From the IMG/VR virus record IMGVR_UViG_3300017971_002536, positions 1-64,000 of that record: a stretch of DNA of 64,000 nucleotides. One strand, written 5' to 3'. Positions 1-9,575 of this stretch are shown here, piece by piece (position 1 is the first letter of the stretch; each line of letters starts with the position of its first letter). The stretch is from a virus. A program made the translations under genes and the position numbers. Under the pieces are notes generated by a model, which searched no databases, had not been told where the DNA came from, and worked only from the letters and a program-made list of their open reading frames with translations.

Positions 1-1461
1 ATCATCGCCGTAATGGCGACCTACTATATCCCAGGTTTGACTCATAAGTTTTTTTCGTGTTTCGCCACGATCAGGAAATCCACTAAAAATCCATGCGTAA
101 AAATACTTGATAAAAAATGGAGTTGGATCGTCCTTTAACTGCCAGTTACTTCCTAATACATTCCACCTGTACATATGATTTACACCATACTTGAGCGGTA
201 AAAACTTTATTTCTTCATCATGTCCTTGTACAAAATAATTCAATACCGGTTGATCCGTTCCCCGCTTTACTACATTTGTTTGATAATCTACAAATACATC
301 ATGTTGAGCATAATAACGTTCTTTCATATGAAAAAGAATACCACTATGATTCTTATTGAGAATAACAAAACCACTATTGAAATACTTTTTCACATCAAAA
401 TCTACATCGTCAAATAATGGATGATAACCACGAGCACTTTCATATGTCCACTTCCAATTCTCCACAGATTTAAGAGCACAAAACTTGTGATCACTCATTT
501 CAAATATGTTCGGCATATCCCATTTAACCATAATCGACGCATCCGTTGAAAGTATTTGATCATACTTATCTTCGTCCAAAATATCTAAGATTTTCCACCA
601 ACGTTGCCAGTTTGGGCGGTGAGCCACTAAATCATCTTCAATCGGTTCTTCAAATGCGTAAAACTCAACTCCATTCTTTTCACACCAATATTCCCACGTC
701 CTCTTTGAGTAATCCATCCACGAATAATCACTGTGTCGCCCAACAAGAAATTTATCTTTACTCCGTAACCCAGTCCAAAATACTAAATTCTTTTTATTAT
801 CATCTTTTTTTAATTCTATTTTATCCATAATTGTATTCCATTTTTCAGATCCAACAAACAATTTTATATTCTTTTTTCGTAATTTATTTATTATTTTTGT
901 GTTTTTATCATCAAAATTCTTATCAATTCGGTGACCATGCAATTCCAAGTAAAGAACGTCAACATAATCAATAGAACCATCTTCAAACATCTTATCTAAT
1001 ACAAAATATTCGGCTCCCTCTATATCCATTTTAAGAACTATATAATCACCTTTATTAAATGTATTTATTATCCATTTACTAAAATCTATTCCATCTACTT
1101 CAAGTTTTTCTAATTTCCATTTTTTATTTAATGGAATTTCTCCGCGTTGAATCGCACCATCAAATTGTTTTTTCACACTATCCAATTTTTCTTTTATTAA
1201 TGAACTTCCAAAATGATCATGTGTATTACCATTTTTATCTTTTATATTACATCTCGGATCAAAATAAAATGCGTGTTTTTTGTCAGTAATTGACACTGCC
1301 ATTTCATAAAAAAATACATTCTTATTCTCAAGTTTCTTTTTAAATTCAGGATTTGGTTCAAAACTATATATTTCATATTTATCCGCGTCAGGATAATGTT
1401 TTCGAAATAAATCAATCGAACAACCATCATTAGCTCCAGCGTCAATAAAAACTTTTTTCAT
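1..1461 (-). CDS. FkbM-type methyltransferase fused to a glycosyltransferase-like domain, 3' end cut by window
   Basis: The minus frame is open from the ATG at 1461 to the window edge (487 codons, no stop seen). Residues 4-13 read VFIDAGANDG, the SAM-binding motif I of FkbM methyltransferases, and LKMDIEGAE follows around residue 140, also typical of FkbM. From about residue 215 the protein changes to a GT-A-like domain with YDQILSTDAS (a DxD-like stretch) and YFNSGFVILN. The likely role is methylation and glycosyl transfer on a glycan or virion sugar; this is inferred from the domains and neighbours. It overlaps the upstream gene by ATGA, so the two are translationally coupled. The true C-terminus lies outside the window. 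Confidence 0.8.
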   Translation of the reverse strand, partial: MKKVFIDAGANDGCSIDLFRKHYPDADKYEIYSFEPNPEFKKKLENKNVFFYEMAVSITDKKHAFYFDPRCNIKDKNGNTHDHFGSSLIKEKLDSVKKQFDGAIQRGEIPLNKKWKLEKLEVDGIDFSKWIINTFNKGDYIVLKMDIEGAEYFVLDKMFEDGSIDYVDVLYLELHGHRIDKNFDDKNTKIINKLRKKNIKLFVGSEKWNTIMDKIELKKDDNKKNLVFWTGLRSKDKFLVGRHSDYSWMDYSKRTWEYWCEKNGVEFYAFEEPIEDDLVAHRPNWQRWWKILDILDEDKYDQILSTDASIMVKWDMPNIFEMSDHKFCALKSVENWKWTYESARGYHPLFDDVDFDVKKYFNSGFVILNKNHSGILFHMKERYYAQHDVFVDYQTNVVKRGTDQPVLNYFVQGHDEEIKFLPLKYGVNHMYRWNVLGSNWQLKDDPTPFFIKYFYAWIFSGFPDRGETRKKLMSQTWDIVGRHYGDD

Positions 1462-2300
1462 ACTAATGATCTCCTATTATGTAATTTTTGTACACCATCT
1501 TCATAAATTTTTGTTATATCAAGAGGCAAACCACTCTTTGACAAAAAACCTCGTTCACCTTCAATACAATAATTGCTTACTCGATAAGTATTTGACAAAC
1601 AATAAACTCTATCAAACAAATCATTATGTACCAAATAACCAACAAAATCAACTACATGATTATTCCACTCCGATACACCTTTATGATCCTTTGGAGTATC
1701 AAATTGACCTTCTCTTGTCAAGTTAACTCTTGAAAGATCAAACTTTCCACCTATCATTTCCATCATTTCTTTTGAAAAGAAATCAAATGATCCTCTCAAA
1801 TGTGGACGACCCGTGATAAAAGCATTTGTGATAACTAACCAATCACTTTTCCACATCTTCGGACGAAAACTTTTACTCAAATAATCATTATGATATAAAC
1901 CATCTACCTTTCCCTCAAGAGCAACCTCAAATATATTATTACCTACAATAAAATTATCGTCGTGTGTAATCAATAACGCATCATATGGACGATGATTCTT
2001 TTCTAACCATTGATTAGCACATCCCCAATCTCCTATTGTATTCGGTTCTAATGTATATCTCCAACCAAGTTTTTCTATTTGTTGTTGTGTCGCCACTTGA
2101 CGGTATAAAATCCTATCCAAATCCTTGAGTAAACTACCACCATCTATATTACTCTTTTCTTCTATGGCGTATGACGGGTCACGGTGTGAAACACAAATGT
2201 ATTCAACATACCAATCCATAGGTATTCTTTGTTCCATCATTCTACGATAAAAATGTAATGAGAAATGCCACCCAGTAGCAATCACTACTAATTTTTTCAT
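1458..2300 (-). CDS. putative GT-A glycosyltransferase
   Basis: About 280 residues beginning MKKLVVIATGWHF. A THDDNFIVGN stretch near the middle gives a DDN (DxD-like) nucleotide-sugar/metal site. The acceptor is unknown. An upstream in-frame ATG at 2312 would add four residues (MGGE). I prefer 2300 because it creates an ATGA overlap with the upstream stop at 2297, the pattern used repeatedly in this cluster, and a G-rich stretch sits just before it. It lies among methyltransferases and glycosyltransferases, consistent with glycan assembly. The family assignment rests on short motifs only. Confidence 0.65.
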   Translation of the reverse strand: MKKLVVIATGWHFSLHFYRRMMEQRIPMDWYVEYICVSHRDPSYAIEEKSNIDGGSLLKDLDRILYRQVATQQQIEKLGWRYTLEPNTIGDWGCANQWLEKNHRPYDALLITHDDNFIVGNNIFEVALEGKVDGLYHNDYLSKSFRPKMWKSDWLVITNAFITGRPHLRGSFDFFSKEMMEMIGGKFDLSRVNLTREGQFDTPKDHKGVSEWNNHVVDFVGYLVHNDLFDRVYCLSNTYRVSNYCIEGERGFLSKSGLPLDITKIYEDGVQKLHNRRSLV

Positions 2301-2878
2301 TTCGCCCCCCATATCACAGATAATCCTGTTCTTCTATCAAATAAAATTTCATGTTTATGTTTCATTTCAGAAAATCTCTTTTGCATTCTTTGATCACATA
2401 CAAGTTCTCTTTGTCCATTTGCACCACCTTCAAAAAATAAAGGCATACCATTCTCCATTTGTTCTTTTATAAAATCATTCGCCATAAAAAAATCGATAAC
2501 TGAACCATCATTGTGTATGTCCAAATATAACATATCTATTCTTTCAAACGGTGGCTCAAGTAACCACATATAAGCATCTTGATTCTCTAAAGTTATCCAT
2601 TCATTCAATTCAAGTTCATCAACTTCTTTTTGAACAAAATTTATATCCGTTCCCCAATCTGGCTCATTGTAATAATCATAACTTGTTAAGTGACCAAACC
2701 TATTTTCTCTTAATGCTACTCCCATACACAATGTTGTAAACCCTCGACCCGTACCAAGTTCCACAACTACTTCAGGTTTCTTTTTTACAATATGATCGTA
2801 TAAAAAAGTTCCCATTTCATAAGGATATTTGCTTCTTGGAGTTACAACTTTTAATTTTTCCTCAACCCGATATTCCAT
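2297..2878 (-). CDS. class I SAM-dependent methyltransferase
   Basis: 193 residues. VVELGTGRGFTT around residue 38 is the glycine-rich SAM-binding motif I, and IDMLYLDIHND further on resembles the acidic motif of the Methyltransf_24 group. The substrate is not predictable; in this setting a sugar or a carbamoyl/aminosugar group is likely. It is coupled by ATGA to the next gene and overlaps the upstream aminotransferase end by 17 bases, so it is part of a continuous leftward operon. Confidence 0.75.
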   Translation of the reverse strand: MEYRVEEKLKVVTPRSKYPYEMGTFLYDHIVKKKPEVVVELGTGRGFTTLCMGVALRENRFGHLTSYDYYNEPDWGTDINFVQKEVDELELNEWITLENQDAYMWLLEPPFERIDMLYLDIHNDGSVIDFFMANDFIKEQMENGMPLFFEGGANGQRELVCDQRMQKRFSEMKHKHEILFDRRTGLSVIWGAK

Positions 2879-3782
2879 TCACTACCTCTACTATTTTTTC
2901 AATTTCTTCTTTTTTTAGTTTTTCATGAAATGGTATACTCAATGTTGTGTTTGATTCCATTATTGATTGTGGTAAAAACACATCTTCCTTACAATATACC
3001 GGATTCAAATGTTGAGCGGTATAATGAATTCCATACGCTATATTATTCTTTTTAAATTCTTTAATAGCTTTATCTCGATCAAATACATTTATTCTATATA
3101 AATGACTACTCGTATTTTCTTTACGAAAATAACAATTATATATTACTCGTATTGTATCTAACATAGAATCTTTATGACCTAAATTTATAAAGTTTTGTTT
3201 AATCACATAGGCTTGAGCTGAATTCATATACATTTTAAAACCCGGGAATTTTATCTCTCTTTCCCAATTATTATCGGCGTAACTCATTCCATTAAATGAT
3301 GCTTCTCTAAACCACTCTATTTTTTTATAGTCATTACTTACCACTAAACCACCGTCCATACCACTTATCGGCTTCGTCGGATAAAAACTAAATATCATTA
3401 AATCATCGTCATTTGCTTCTTTTTTAAATTGATCCTTTTCCAACTTTTGAGCAGAATCAATGATTTTGTACTGACCAAAATCATGTAAAACGTATGAACC
3501 ACCAACCCACTCAATATTGTCTACAAACTCTATTTTATTACCTGCCGTTAATATAGCATTCAATACAACAGGTGGAATGATTGATGGTACTTTTACGCGT
3601 ACTTGTTGACCTAACATTGAAAGAAATATAGCATTTGTAGCACTATTCATCGCACAACCATATTTAGCACCTACATAATCAGTAATAGATTCTTCCACTT
3701 CTTTTACGATGTCGCCATGTAAAAAATGGTTGAACTTCTTTGTGTTTATTTTGTGATTTGGAATGTTGAATAATTTTATCAT
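2862..3782 (-). CDS. DegT/DnrJ/EryC1-family aminotransferase (short form)
   Basis: 306 residues, shorter than the usual 370-400 for sugar aminotransferases. The PLP lysine is recognisable in FYPTKPISGMDGG, and the preceding IIDSAQ matches the Asp-containing cofactor motif. These enzymes transfer an amino group to a 3- or 4-keto sugar nucleotide. The sequence before the cofactor lysine looks compressed, so parts of the large domain are trimmed. Keto-sugar-producing dehydratases (Gmd, RmlB) are encoded in the same window. It overlaps the sulfotransferase gene by ATGA. Confidence 0.8.
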   Translation of the reverse strand: MIKLFNIPNHKINTKKFNHFLHGDIVKEVEESITDYVGAKYGCAMNSATNAIFLSMLGQQVRVKVPSIIPPVVLNAILTAGNKIEFVDNIEWVGGSYVLHDFGQYKIIDSAQKLEKDQFKKEANDDDLMIFSFYPTKPISGMDGGLVVSNDYKKIEWFREASFNGMSYADNNWEREIKFPGFKMYMNSAQAYVIKQNFINLGHKDSMLDTIRVIYNCYFRKENTSSHLYRINVFDRDKAIKEFKKNNIAYGIHYTAQHLNPVYCKEDVFLPQSIMESNTTLSIPFHEKLKKEEIEKIVEVVNGISG

Positions 3783-4558
3783 TGGCGAACCTCATATCCT
3801 AATTCGTCGATTACTTCTAAAAATTCCTCAGATAAATCAAAATCTAATTTTATGTTTTCATGAATGGATGCTCCACGAACACCACCGGGATCAACATCAT
3901 TATATGGAACATCTAAAAATCTATAAATTATTCCTAAATTTTTCTTTGGTTCTCTACATATGTTTTCATACTTCATTGTAATAACTCTATCCGGTATTTG
4001 TTTCTTCATTTCTATAACATTCTTTTGTGTCTTTGTCCAAAAATCTATTATCTCTTTATTCGTGTCGCCCCATAACTTGGCAGTCTTTCCAAATGTTGTT
4101 GTACTACCAAGAAAATCTTGTGGGTGGCGAATAAGATGAATGTACTTTGGTTCAGGTAAATTTTCTTCAGTCCATTTGAATATCTCAGGTTCGCTTTGTT
4201 GTGTTGGTTTCTTGTCACCTAAATAAATCGTGTCCTCTCTCGTTTCCCTCTGCCAATGTGTTCCATTTTTCATCAACTCTCGTTGACACATTTCATATAA
4301 TTCAAATGGTGTGTGTTCTTCAAAAGTTTCCAAAAATCTACGAGACTTTTTTATCGTGTCGCCCATCGCCTGCGGCGAATCAATCTCACATGGTTGTATT
4401 TCACCTAATGGAGTTTTTAACTTATATAAATTATACAATATCCAAATAATATCACTTTCATGTGTTATATAAACATTGTCATTGTTACTTGTTAACAATC
4501 TTCCAACAAAAGATGTCCCAGATCTAACTATTCCTAAAAAGAATACCGGTTTAATCAT
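3779..4558 (-). CDS. PAPS-dependent sulfotransferase
   Basis: 259 residues. GIVRSGTSFVGRLL at residues 9-22 is the 5'-phosphosulfate-binding loop and YIHLIRHPQDFLGS is the 3'-phosphate-binding motif, both hallmarks of the Sulfotransfer family. It would move sulfate from PAPS onto a hydroxyl, probably of a sugar given the surrounding glycosyltransferases. I see no PAPS synthesis genes, so donor supply would come from the host. The ATG has a GAGG-like ribosome site about 10 bases upstream. A 59-base gap separates it from the reductase gene upstream. Confidence 0.85.
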   Translation of the reverse strand: MIKPVFFLGIVRSGTSFVGRLLTSNNDNVYITHESDIIWILYNLYKLKTPLGEIQPCEIDSPQAMGDTIKKSRRFLETFEEHTPFELYEMCQRELMKNGTHWQRETREDTIYLGDKKPTQQSEPEIFKWTEENLPEPKYIHLIRHPQDFLGSTTTFGKTAKLWGDTNKEIIDFWTKTQKNVIEMKKQIPDRVITMKYENICREPKKNLGIIYRFLDVPYNDVDPGGVRGASIHENIKLDFDLSEEFLEVIDELGYEVRQ

Positions 4559-4617
4559 TCACCAACCTCATAAATTTCATCCATCATATGATTTGTCCTG
4601 CTAATCCGTCCCAATGA

Positions 4618-5343
4618 TTACCTGCTCGATTTACATCCATTTACTATCTCCTTCATCTTTTCAATATTCAATGTCGTATTCTTCGCCATTCCCACATCTT
4701 TTACCTCGTCATAATACATCTTACCAATATCAGGATTATCTTCCTTAGCAAATTCATATATCGATCTACCTATTCCACCAACATTTATTATTCCCTTTTC
4801 GTCCAACAATTCATGGGTTATTTCGGCAGCTTCATCGTCATAAATTAAACTCTTTTTTATATCAACAATCGCCTTTGGATGTGGAAATGGGCGATTGTTC
4901 ATACATATTCTTAATATCAATGAATTGTCATACATATGAACTGAACACTCTCCACCTAACTTTGACCAACCATATCTATTAAAAGGTTTCAATGGATCAT
5001 CTTCGTTGTAATCGCCTTTCGTTCCGGGATAAACATAATCCGTAGAAATGTAAACCAACTTTACATCATGTCTCATACACGCTATAACTACATTTCCTGT
5101 ACCAATGATATTTGATTCTATACTGATTATTGGATCACGTTCATGTTTCACCATCGGACGAGTAAACGCAGCAGCATGAAGAAATATATCAGGTTGAACA
5201 TCCTCAATAATTTTCTCGATTGACCAATAATCTCTCACGTCCAATGTAGCTTTATTTGGAGCATAAATTGTATGTCTACCATTATTTGCTCTCAGGAACG
5301 CTTGAGCAAACTTACCATGACCACCAGAAATTAATATTTTCAT
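4618..5343 (-). CDS. RmlD-like NAD(P)-dependent sugar-nucleotide reductase
   Basis: 241 residues of the short-chain dehydrogenase superfamily. GGHGKFAQ near residue 8 is the Rossmann glycine motif, ISTDYVYPGTKG is the RmlD-type active-site strand, and YGWSK provides the catalytic YxxxK. RmlD reduces dTDP-4-keto-rhamnose; at 241 residues this protein is shorter than the usual 290-300 and may act on another 4-keto sugar. It overlaps the upstream epimerase gene by ATGA (5340-5343). Confidence 0.75.
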   Translation of the reverse strand: MKILISGGHGKFAQAFLRANNGRHTIYAPNKATLDVRDYWSIEKIIEDVQPDIFLHAAAFTRPMVKHERDPIISIESNIIGTGNVVIACMRHDVKLVYISTDYVYPGTKGDYNEDDPLKPFNRYGWSKLGGECSVHMYDNSLILRICMNNRPFPHPKAIVDIKKSLIYDDEAAEITHELLDEKGIINVGGIGRSIYEFAKEDNPDIGKMYYDEVKDVGMAKNTTLNIEKMKEIVNGCKSSR

Positions 5344-6278
5344 TTTAAATTCCTCAATAAATTCATTGTGTCTTGTATATCTTCTCGTATGTCGCCAGTT
5401 GTCTTAAAACCTCTTTCCGTTATTTTTACTTGACTCACATAATAAGAATATTGATTCAATAATGGTGTATCAACCCAATCAATATTTACTTTATGTGGCG
5501 AATATAAAGAAATATAATTGATTATTTGTTCCAAACTATAATTTTTTGTCAATACATTAAATGTATCTCCATCTAAATTGGCCCACTCTATAGCCATTTT
5601 TATCGCTTCAACCGCATCTACTAAACTCAAATATGGACGAACCATTTTATAATTCTCCGTCCACACAGTTAAAGGAATTCCCAGTGACGCTTGATAACAA
5701 AACTTATTCACTGCGGTATGAAATCTCATTCCCGGACTCACACCATGTATAGTTCCAAAACGAAATATTACATGATTGTTTCTATTAAATTTTGATCTAA
5801 TATAATCCTCAATCTCAACTTTAGCTTCAGCATAAGGGCTTTGTGGATTTATATAATTACTATGTTCAATAACAACTTGATCTTTACTCGCGACTCCATA
5901 CACACTTGTAGACGATGGAAATATAAATTTTACTTTCGCATCTACACATTGATCTATAAAGATTTTTGTTTGTTCAATATTCACATCTTCAAGTTGTTTT
6001 TTATTCTTAAAACTACCTGCAGCATCGGTAATCGCAGCAGAATGATAAACAACATCAAATTGTTGTAAAAAATCAACTCCAACCGCATCAATCGATTTCT
6101 CTACAAATGTAATTGGTTGTTCCATACTAAATAATGAACAATAACGATTTGTCATAAAATTATCTAAAATCGTTATTACATATTTATCCTCTTTCATATT
6201 TAAGGCTCTCGCCAAATATGAACCGATGTGACCTAAACCACCGGTGATCAATATCCTCTTTATTTTTTCATTCATCAT
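5340..6278 (-). CDS. NAD-dependent epimerase/dehydratase (extended SDR)
   Basis: 312 residues. GGLGHIGSYLAR near the N-terminus is the NAD-binding motif; SSTSVYGV carries the catalytic Ser/Thr region and SPYAEAK the YxxxK pair. The fold is that of UDP/GDP-sugar epimerases; the exact sugar is unknown. Two adjacent ATG codons (6278 and 6275) could start it, and both overlap the end of the upstream cupin gene. It belongs to the nucleotide-sugar operon. Confidence 0.75.
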   Translation of the reverse strand: MMNEKIKRILITGGLGHIGSYLARALNMKEDKYVITILDNFMTNRYCSLFSMEQPITFVEKSIDAVGVDFLQQFDVVYHSAAITDAAGSFKNKKQLEDVNIEQTKIFIDQCVDAKVKFIFPSSTSVYGVASKDQVVIEHSNYINPQSPYAEAKVEIEDYIRSKFNRNNHVIFRFGTIHGVSPGMRFHTAVNKFCYQASLGIPLTVWTENYKMVRPYLSLVDAVEAIKMAIEWANLDGDTFNVLTKNYSLEQIINYISLYSPHKVNIDWVDTPLLNQYSYYVSQVKITERGFKTTGDIREDIQDTMNLLRNLK

Positions 6279-6678
6279 TCTTTAACTCCTTAAATCTCTC
6301 CATGTCAAATATGTAATCTTCCCTTGAATACTTTTGGTTGGCGAATACACATAAAATACTACCCTCGTGATATACTTGTTCATCCCAAATCATTTCCGGA
6401 ATAAATAACGCTTTCTTTGGTGAATCTAATACAAAATGTGACCAACTTTTACCATCACAACAAGATACCTCAACTACTCCACTCAAACAAACTAACACTT
6501 GTTCAGTTTTATAGTGTGCGTGTTGTCCACGAACATCATTATCCTTTACATCATATACATAAAATACTCTCTTTATGGGAAATGGAACGTCAATGTTGCT
6601 TTCAATCGGAACAAGATTTCCATTCTTCTCTGTAAAACATCTAAACTCATAAAAAAGAATGTCATTATTTGTTGTCAT
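6268..6678 (-). CDS. WxcM/FdtA/QdtA-type sugar 3,4-ketoisomerase (cupin)
   Basis: 136 residues, the usual size for FdtA/QdtA. The cupin core is visible as RGQHAHYKTEQVLVCLSG followed by ALFIPEMIWDE, matching the family's HAH metal/active-site motif and IPxxxWDE signature. FdtA and QdtA convert dTDP-4-keto-6-deoxyglucose to the 3-keto isomer, which a DegT aminotransferase then aminates. RmlA and RmlB, which make that substrate, are encoded at 37.7 and 21.3 kb, so a dTDP-3-amino-3,6-dideoxyhexose route is plausible. Confidence 0.8.
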   Translation of the reverse strand: MTTNNDILFYEFRCFTEKNGNLVPIESNIDVPFPIKRVFYVYDVKDNDVRGQHAHYKTEQVLVCLSGVVEVSCCDGKSWSHFVLDSPKKALFIPEMIWDEQVYHEGSILCVFANQKYSREDYIFDMERFKELKNDE

Positions 6679-7859
6679 TATATAACCCTTACATTTGGAA
6701 CATGACTTATAAACTTTCCACCACGATTAACATACTCTTGTTCTTTACCCATAATCTCTTTTTCATAATTCCACGCACCAAGAAACGCGTAATCGATCCC
6801 ATCTAATGCGTTTTCTTTATAAGGTATAACAGGAATATGAACACCAGGTAAAACTTTCCCTTGTTTCTCTGGCGTTGTATCTAAAATATAATAAATGAGA
6901 TTTTGATTTATCTCACAATAATTGAATACCGTAGTTGACTTTGAAGTTGCTCCATAACTAATAACCATCTTACCTTGATCTTTTAATGTTAATAAAAGTT
7001 GTCTAAGAGCATCTTTTGATTTTTTAACGTTGTCGCCAAACTTCTCGTATGTCTCAATGTAATTTACTCCACGTCTTTGTTCGTCAACTAAATGTTTGAT
7101 CACACTCTCATGATATGAATGTTGGCGACTATATTTCTTCTTTACCCATATCCTGTTCGATCCACCATGTACGCTCAACTCGTCCACTCTAAATATGTCT
7201 AATCCATGTTGTGATAATATGTTCTTTAACGCGGTTACAGAAAAAATGTGCGCATGTTCGTCATATATTTGATCATATGAAGTCCTATCTAACATTGAAA
7301 ATAATGACGGATCTTCAAATACAAAAATTCCATCGTCGTGTAATATTGTGTCTATTCCTGCAAATGTGTCGTGTAAATCTTGAATATGACACATACAATT
7401 AGCAGCAAATACAACATTCATTCTTCCTATTTCATTTACTAACTGTTTCGCTAAAACATTCGTCCAAAATTTGTTATATGTTTTGTAACCCATTTCATTT
7501 GTCATATCACAAAAATTTCCACATGGTTCAACAGCAAATGCTTTGTCAGTATCGAAGTGTTTCAAAAAAACTCCATCATCACTACCAATTTCTAAAATTT
7601 TATCAGGATCATGTCTTGTCTTTATTATACTCGCCACGTCCTTAAAATGTTCCCTCATTGTTAAAGAAAGTGAAGAACGATATGCGTAATGATCGTGAAA
7701 CATTAACTTTGGCGGAACAAAATCTACAAGTGATACAAGTTTATTTTCATCATTGAACTTTACTTTCAAATCGAAAAAGTATTCATCGTCAAATTGATCT
7801 GGCGTTAAAAAGTTATTGGCTATTGGTTGTTTACCTAAATCCAAAAATACGTGTTCCAT
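6678..7859 (-). CDS. sugar C-methyltransferase-like protein (NovU/TylCIII type)
   Basis: 393 residues. LDLGKQPIANNFL at the very N-terminus, a central SAM motif ILEIGSDDGVFLKHF, and a C-terminal SYGATSKSTTVFNYC region match the three-part sugar C-methyltransferase family (zinc-binding N-domain, methyltransferase core, C-terminal domain). The N-terminal zinc-binding cysteine pairs normally found in the family are missing: the protein starts inside that domain. It may still methylate a keto-sugar nucleotide. It ends one base into the next gene's start. Confidence 0.75.
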   Translation of the reverse strand: MEHVFLDLGKQPIANNFLTPDQFDDEYFFDLKVKFNDENKLVSLVDFVPPKLMFHDHYAYRSSLSLTMREHFKDVASIIKTRHDPDKILEIGSDDGVFLKHFDTDKAFAVEPCGNFCDMTNEMGYKTYNKFWTNVLAKQLVNEIGRMNVVFAANCMCHIQDLHDTFAGIDTILHDDGIFVFEDPSLFSMLDRTSYDQIYDEHAHIFSVTALKNILSQHGLDIFRVDELSVHGGSNRIWVKKKYSRQHSYHESVIKHLVDEQRRGVNYIETYEKFGDNVKKSKDALRQLLLTLKDQGKMVISYGATSKSTTVFNYCEINQNLIYYILDTTPEKQGKVLPGVHIPVIPYKENALDGIDYAFLGAWNYEKEIMGKEQEYVNRGGKFISHVPNVRVI

Positions 7860-7860
7860 A

Positions 7861-8574
7861 TTATTTCCTTTCTCTATCTACATTTCTTATCGTTCTATAT
7901 CCTTGTAACTTGTGATGGTGTAACCAACATTGACCTACTATAAAAAATCTCGCCCCATCTTCCTTCATTCTCCAAAACTCACCTTCTTGACCGCCCCACT
8001 TACCGTCTCCACCATCATATTTATGTTTCAACGCAAAAAGTTCTTCGTTTGAATGTCGATATGTCTCATAATATTTTGGTGTAAACGCAAAAAAGAATCC
8101 ATTTGGAATATCCTTACCGGCCCCACTCAACTCAAATGTTTCGTCTATTGGTTCATTTTGATTTTGTTTTGTTCCACTCCAAATACCATTTGATACAGGA
8201 CCAAATAATGACTCGTCTTTATGTGGATGTTCATTTATAATGTTAACAAAATTATTTATTGTTTCATTGAAATACATATCGTCCGCCATACCCATAATCA
8301 AATCACAACCATCTTCATAGGCTTGATGTATTCCAAGATTCCACGCACCGGTCACACCTTTTTCAAATTGATTTTCAATGTAAGTATATTCAATGTTTGT
8401 TGCGTTTAACCACCGTGAATAGTTATACTTTTCTACTGAACTATTGTCCACAAGATATATTTTATATGGAAATTTAGCAAAACTAACTAAACTATAAATA
8501 TACTCGTCTATAAATTCAAAACCATGTGGACGCATATCAGATTGATGTCCTATAATAACTGCTCCTACTTTCAT
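7861..8574 (-). CDS. family 2-like glycosyltransferase
   Basis: 237 residues. The N-terminal strand VGAVIIGHQSD, the IYLVDNSS loop and MGMADDMYF (DD in the DxD position) are typical of GT2 GT-A enzymes using NDP-sugars. The acceptor is unknown; an inverting transferase building a surface or virion glycan is the simplest reading. It overlaps gmd upstream by ATGA and is one base from the methyltransferase downstream. Confidence 0.75.
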   Translation of the reverse strand: MKVGAVIIGHQSDMRPHGFEFIDEYIYSLVSFAKFPYKIYLVDNSSVEKYNYSRWLNATNIEYTYIENQFEKGVTGAWNLGIHQAYEDGCDLIMGMADDMYFNETINNFVNIINEHPHKDESLFGPVSNGIWSGTKQNQNEPIDETFELSGAGKDIPNGFFFAFTPKYYETYRHSNEELFALKHKYDGGDGKWGGQEGEFWRMKEDGARFFIVGQCWLHHHKLQGYRTIRNVDRERK

Positions 8575-9575
8575 ATTACTACTCCACTTAACATTTTATA
8601 GTGATAATATTCATCCCAATATTCTATCATTTCATCTAACATACTTTCAAATGTATATTCAGGTTCCCAAGCTAATGTTGATTGTAATTTTACGGGATCA
8701 CCTTTCAATTCCCAAAGTTCTTCAGGTCTAAGATACTTTTCATCAGTCTTAATATATTTACGATCCAAATTAAGTTTATCAAAAACATAACGAACCAATT
8801 CACCAACCGAGTGTGAAACTCCGGTAGCACAAACAAAATCATCAGGAATATTATGTTGTAAAATTAACCACATTGCGTTTACATAATCTTTAGCATGACC
8901 CCAATCTCGTTTAGCCATAAGATTTCCTAAAACCAACTCTTTCTTCAATCCATATTTTATTTCAGTCGCCCCTTTTACAACCTTGTTCGTAACAAAATTC
9001 GTTCCACGTCTTGGCGACTCGTGATTGAATAAAATTCCATTCGCTGCAAACAATCCATAAGAGTTTCTATAATTTTTAACGATATTAAACCCAAAAAGTT
9101 TCGAACAACCATAAGGGCTTACAGGATTCATTGGTGTAGTCTCTCGTTGAAATCCATCTTTATCAACATTGTTACCAAACATTTCACTTGAACTCGCTTG
9201 ATAAAACTTGGCTTTTGGAACAACCAATCTCATTGACTCTAAAAGATTCAACGTTCCTATCGCATTCGTTTGTGTTGTGTATATTGGTTGATCAAAACTT
9301 ATCCTTACGTGTGATTGAGCAGCAAGATTGTAGATTTCATCAGGTTTTGATTTTTGTAATACACTAATCAATGAAGCCATATCATTCATGTCGCCATAGA
9401 CGAGCCTCAACTCTTTATCAATATGATCTTTATAAACATCTATTCGATCCGTTTGGTTTTCGCTTATACTATTTCTCTTGATAATTCCCCAAACTTCATA
9501 ACCCTTTTCAATAAGTAATCTGGCTAAATATGATCCATCTTGACCATTTATTCCAGTTATCAGTGCTCTTTTCAT
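8571..9575 (-). CDS. gmd: GDP-mannose 4,6-dehydratase
   Basis: 334 residues, the usual Gmd length. GINGQDGSYLARLL is the signature N-terminal NADP-binding motif of Gmd, YQASSSEMFG carries the active-site Ser/Glu region, PYGCSK the YxxxK, and NHESPRRG the sugar-binding loop. It converts GDP-mannose to GDP-4-keto-6-deoxymannose, the branch point for fucose, perosamine, rhamnose and colitose. Reductase-like and aminotransferase genes directly upstream could complete GDP-fucose or GDP-perosamine. Confidence 0.93.
   Translation of the reverse strand: MKRALITGINGQDGSYLARLLIEKGYEVWGIIKRNSISENQTDRIDVYKDHIDKELRLVYGDMNDMASLISVLQKSKPDEIYNLAAQSHVRISFDQPIYTTQTNAIGTLNLLESMRLVVPKAKFYQASSSEMFGNNVDKDGFQRETTPMNPVSPYGCSKLFGFNIVKNYRNSYGLFAANGILFNHESPRRGTNFVTNKVVKGATEIKYGLKKELVLGNLMAKRDWGHAKDYVNAMWLILQHNIPDDFVCATGVSHSVGELVRYVFDKLNLDRKYIKTDEKYLRPEELWELKGDPVKLQSTLAWEPEYTFESMLDEMIEYWDEYYHYKMLSGVVI

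Noticed and set aside
1242-1445. Minus-strand 67-residue frame
   Set aside because: It lies inside the FkbM-type gene in another frame; the FkbM frame is open through the whole stretch and has clear motifs.
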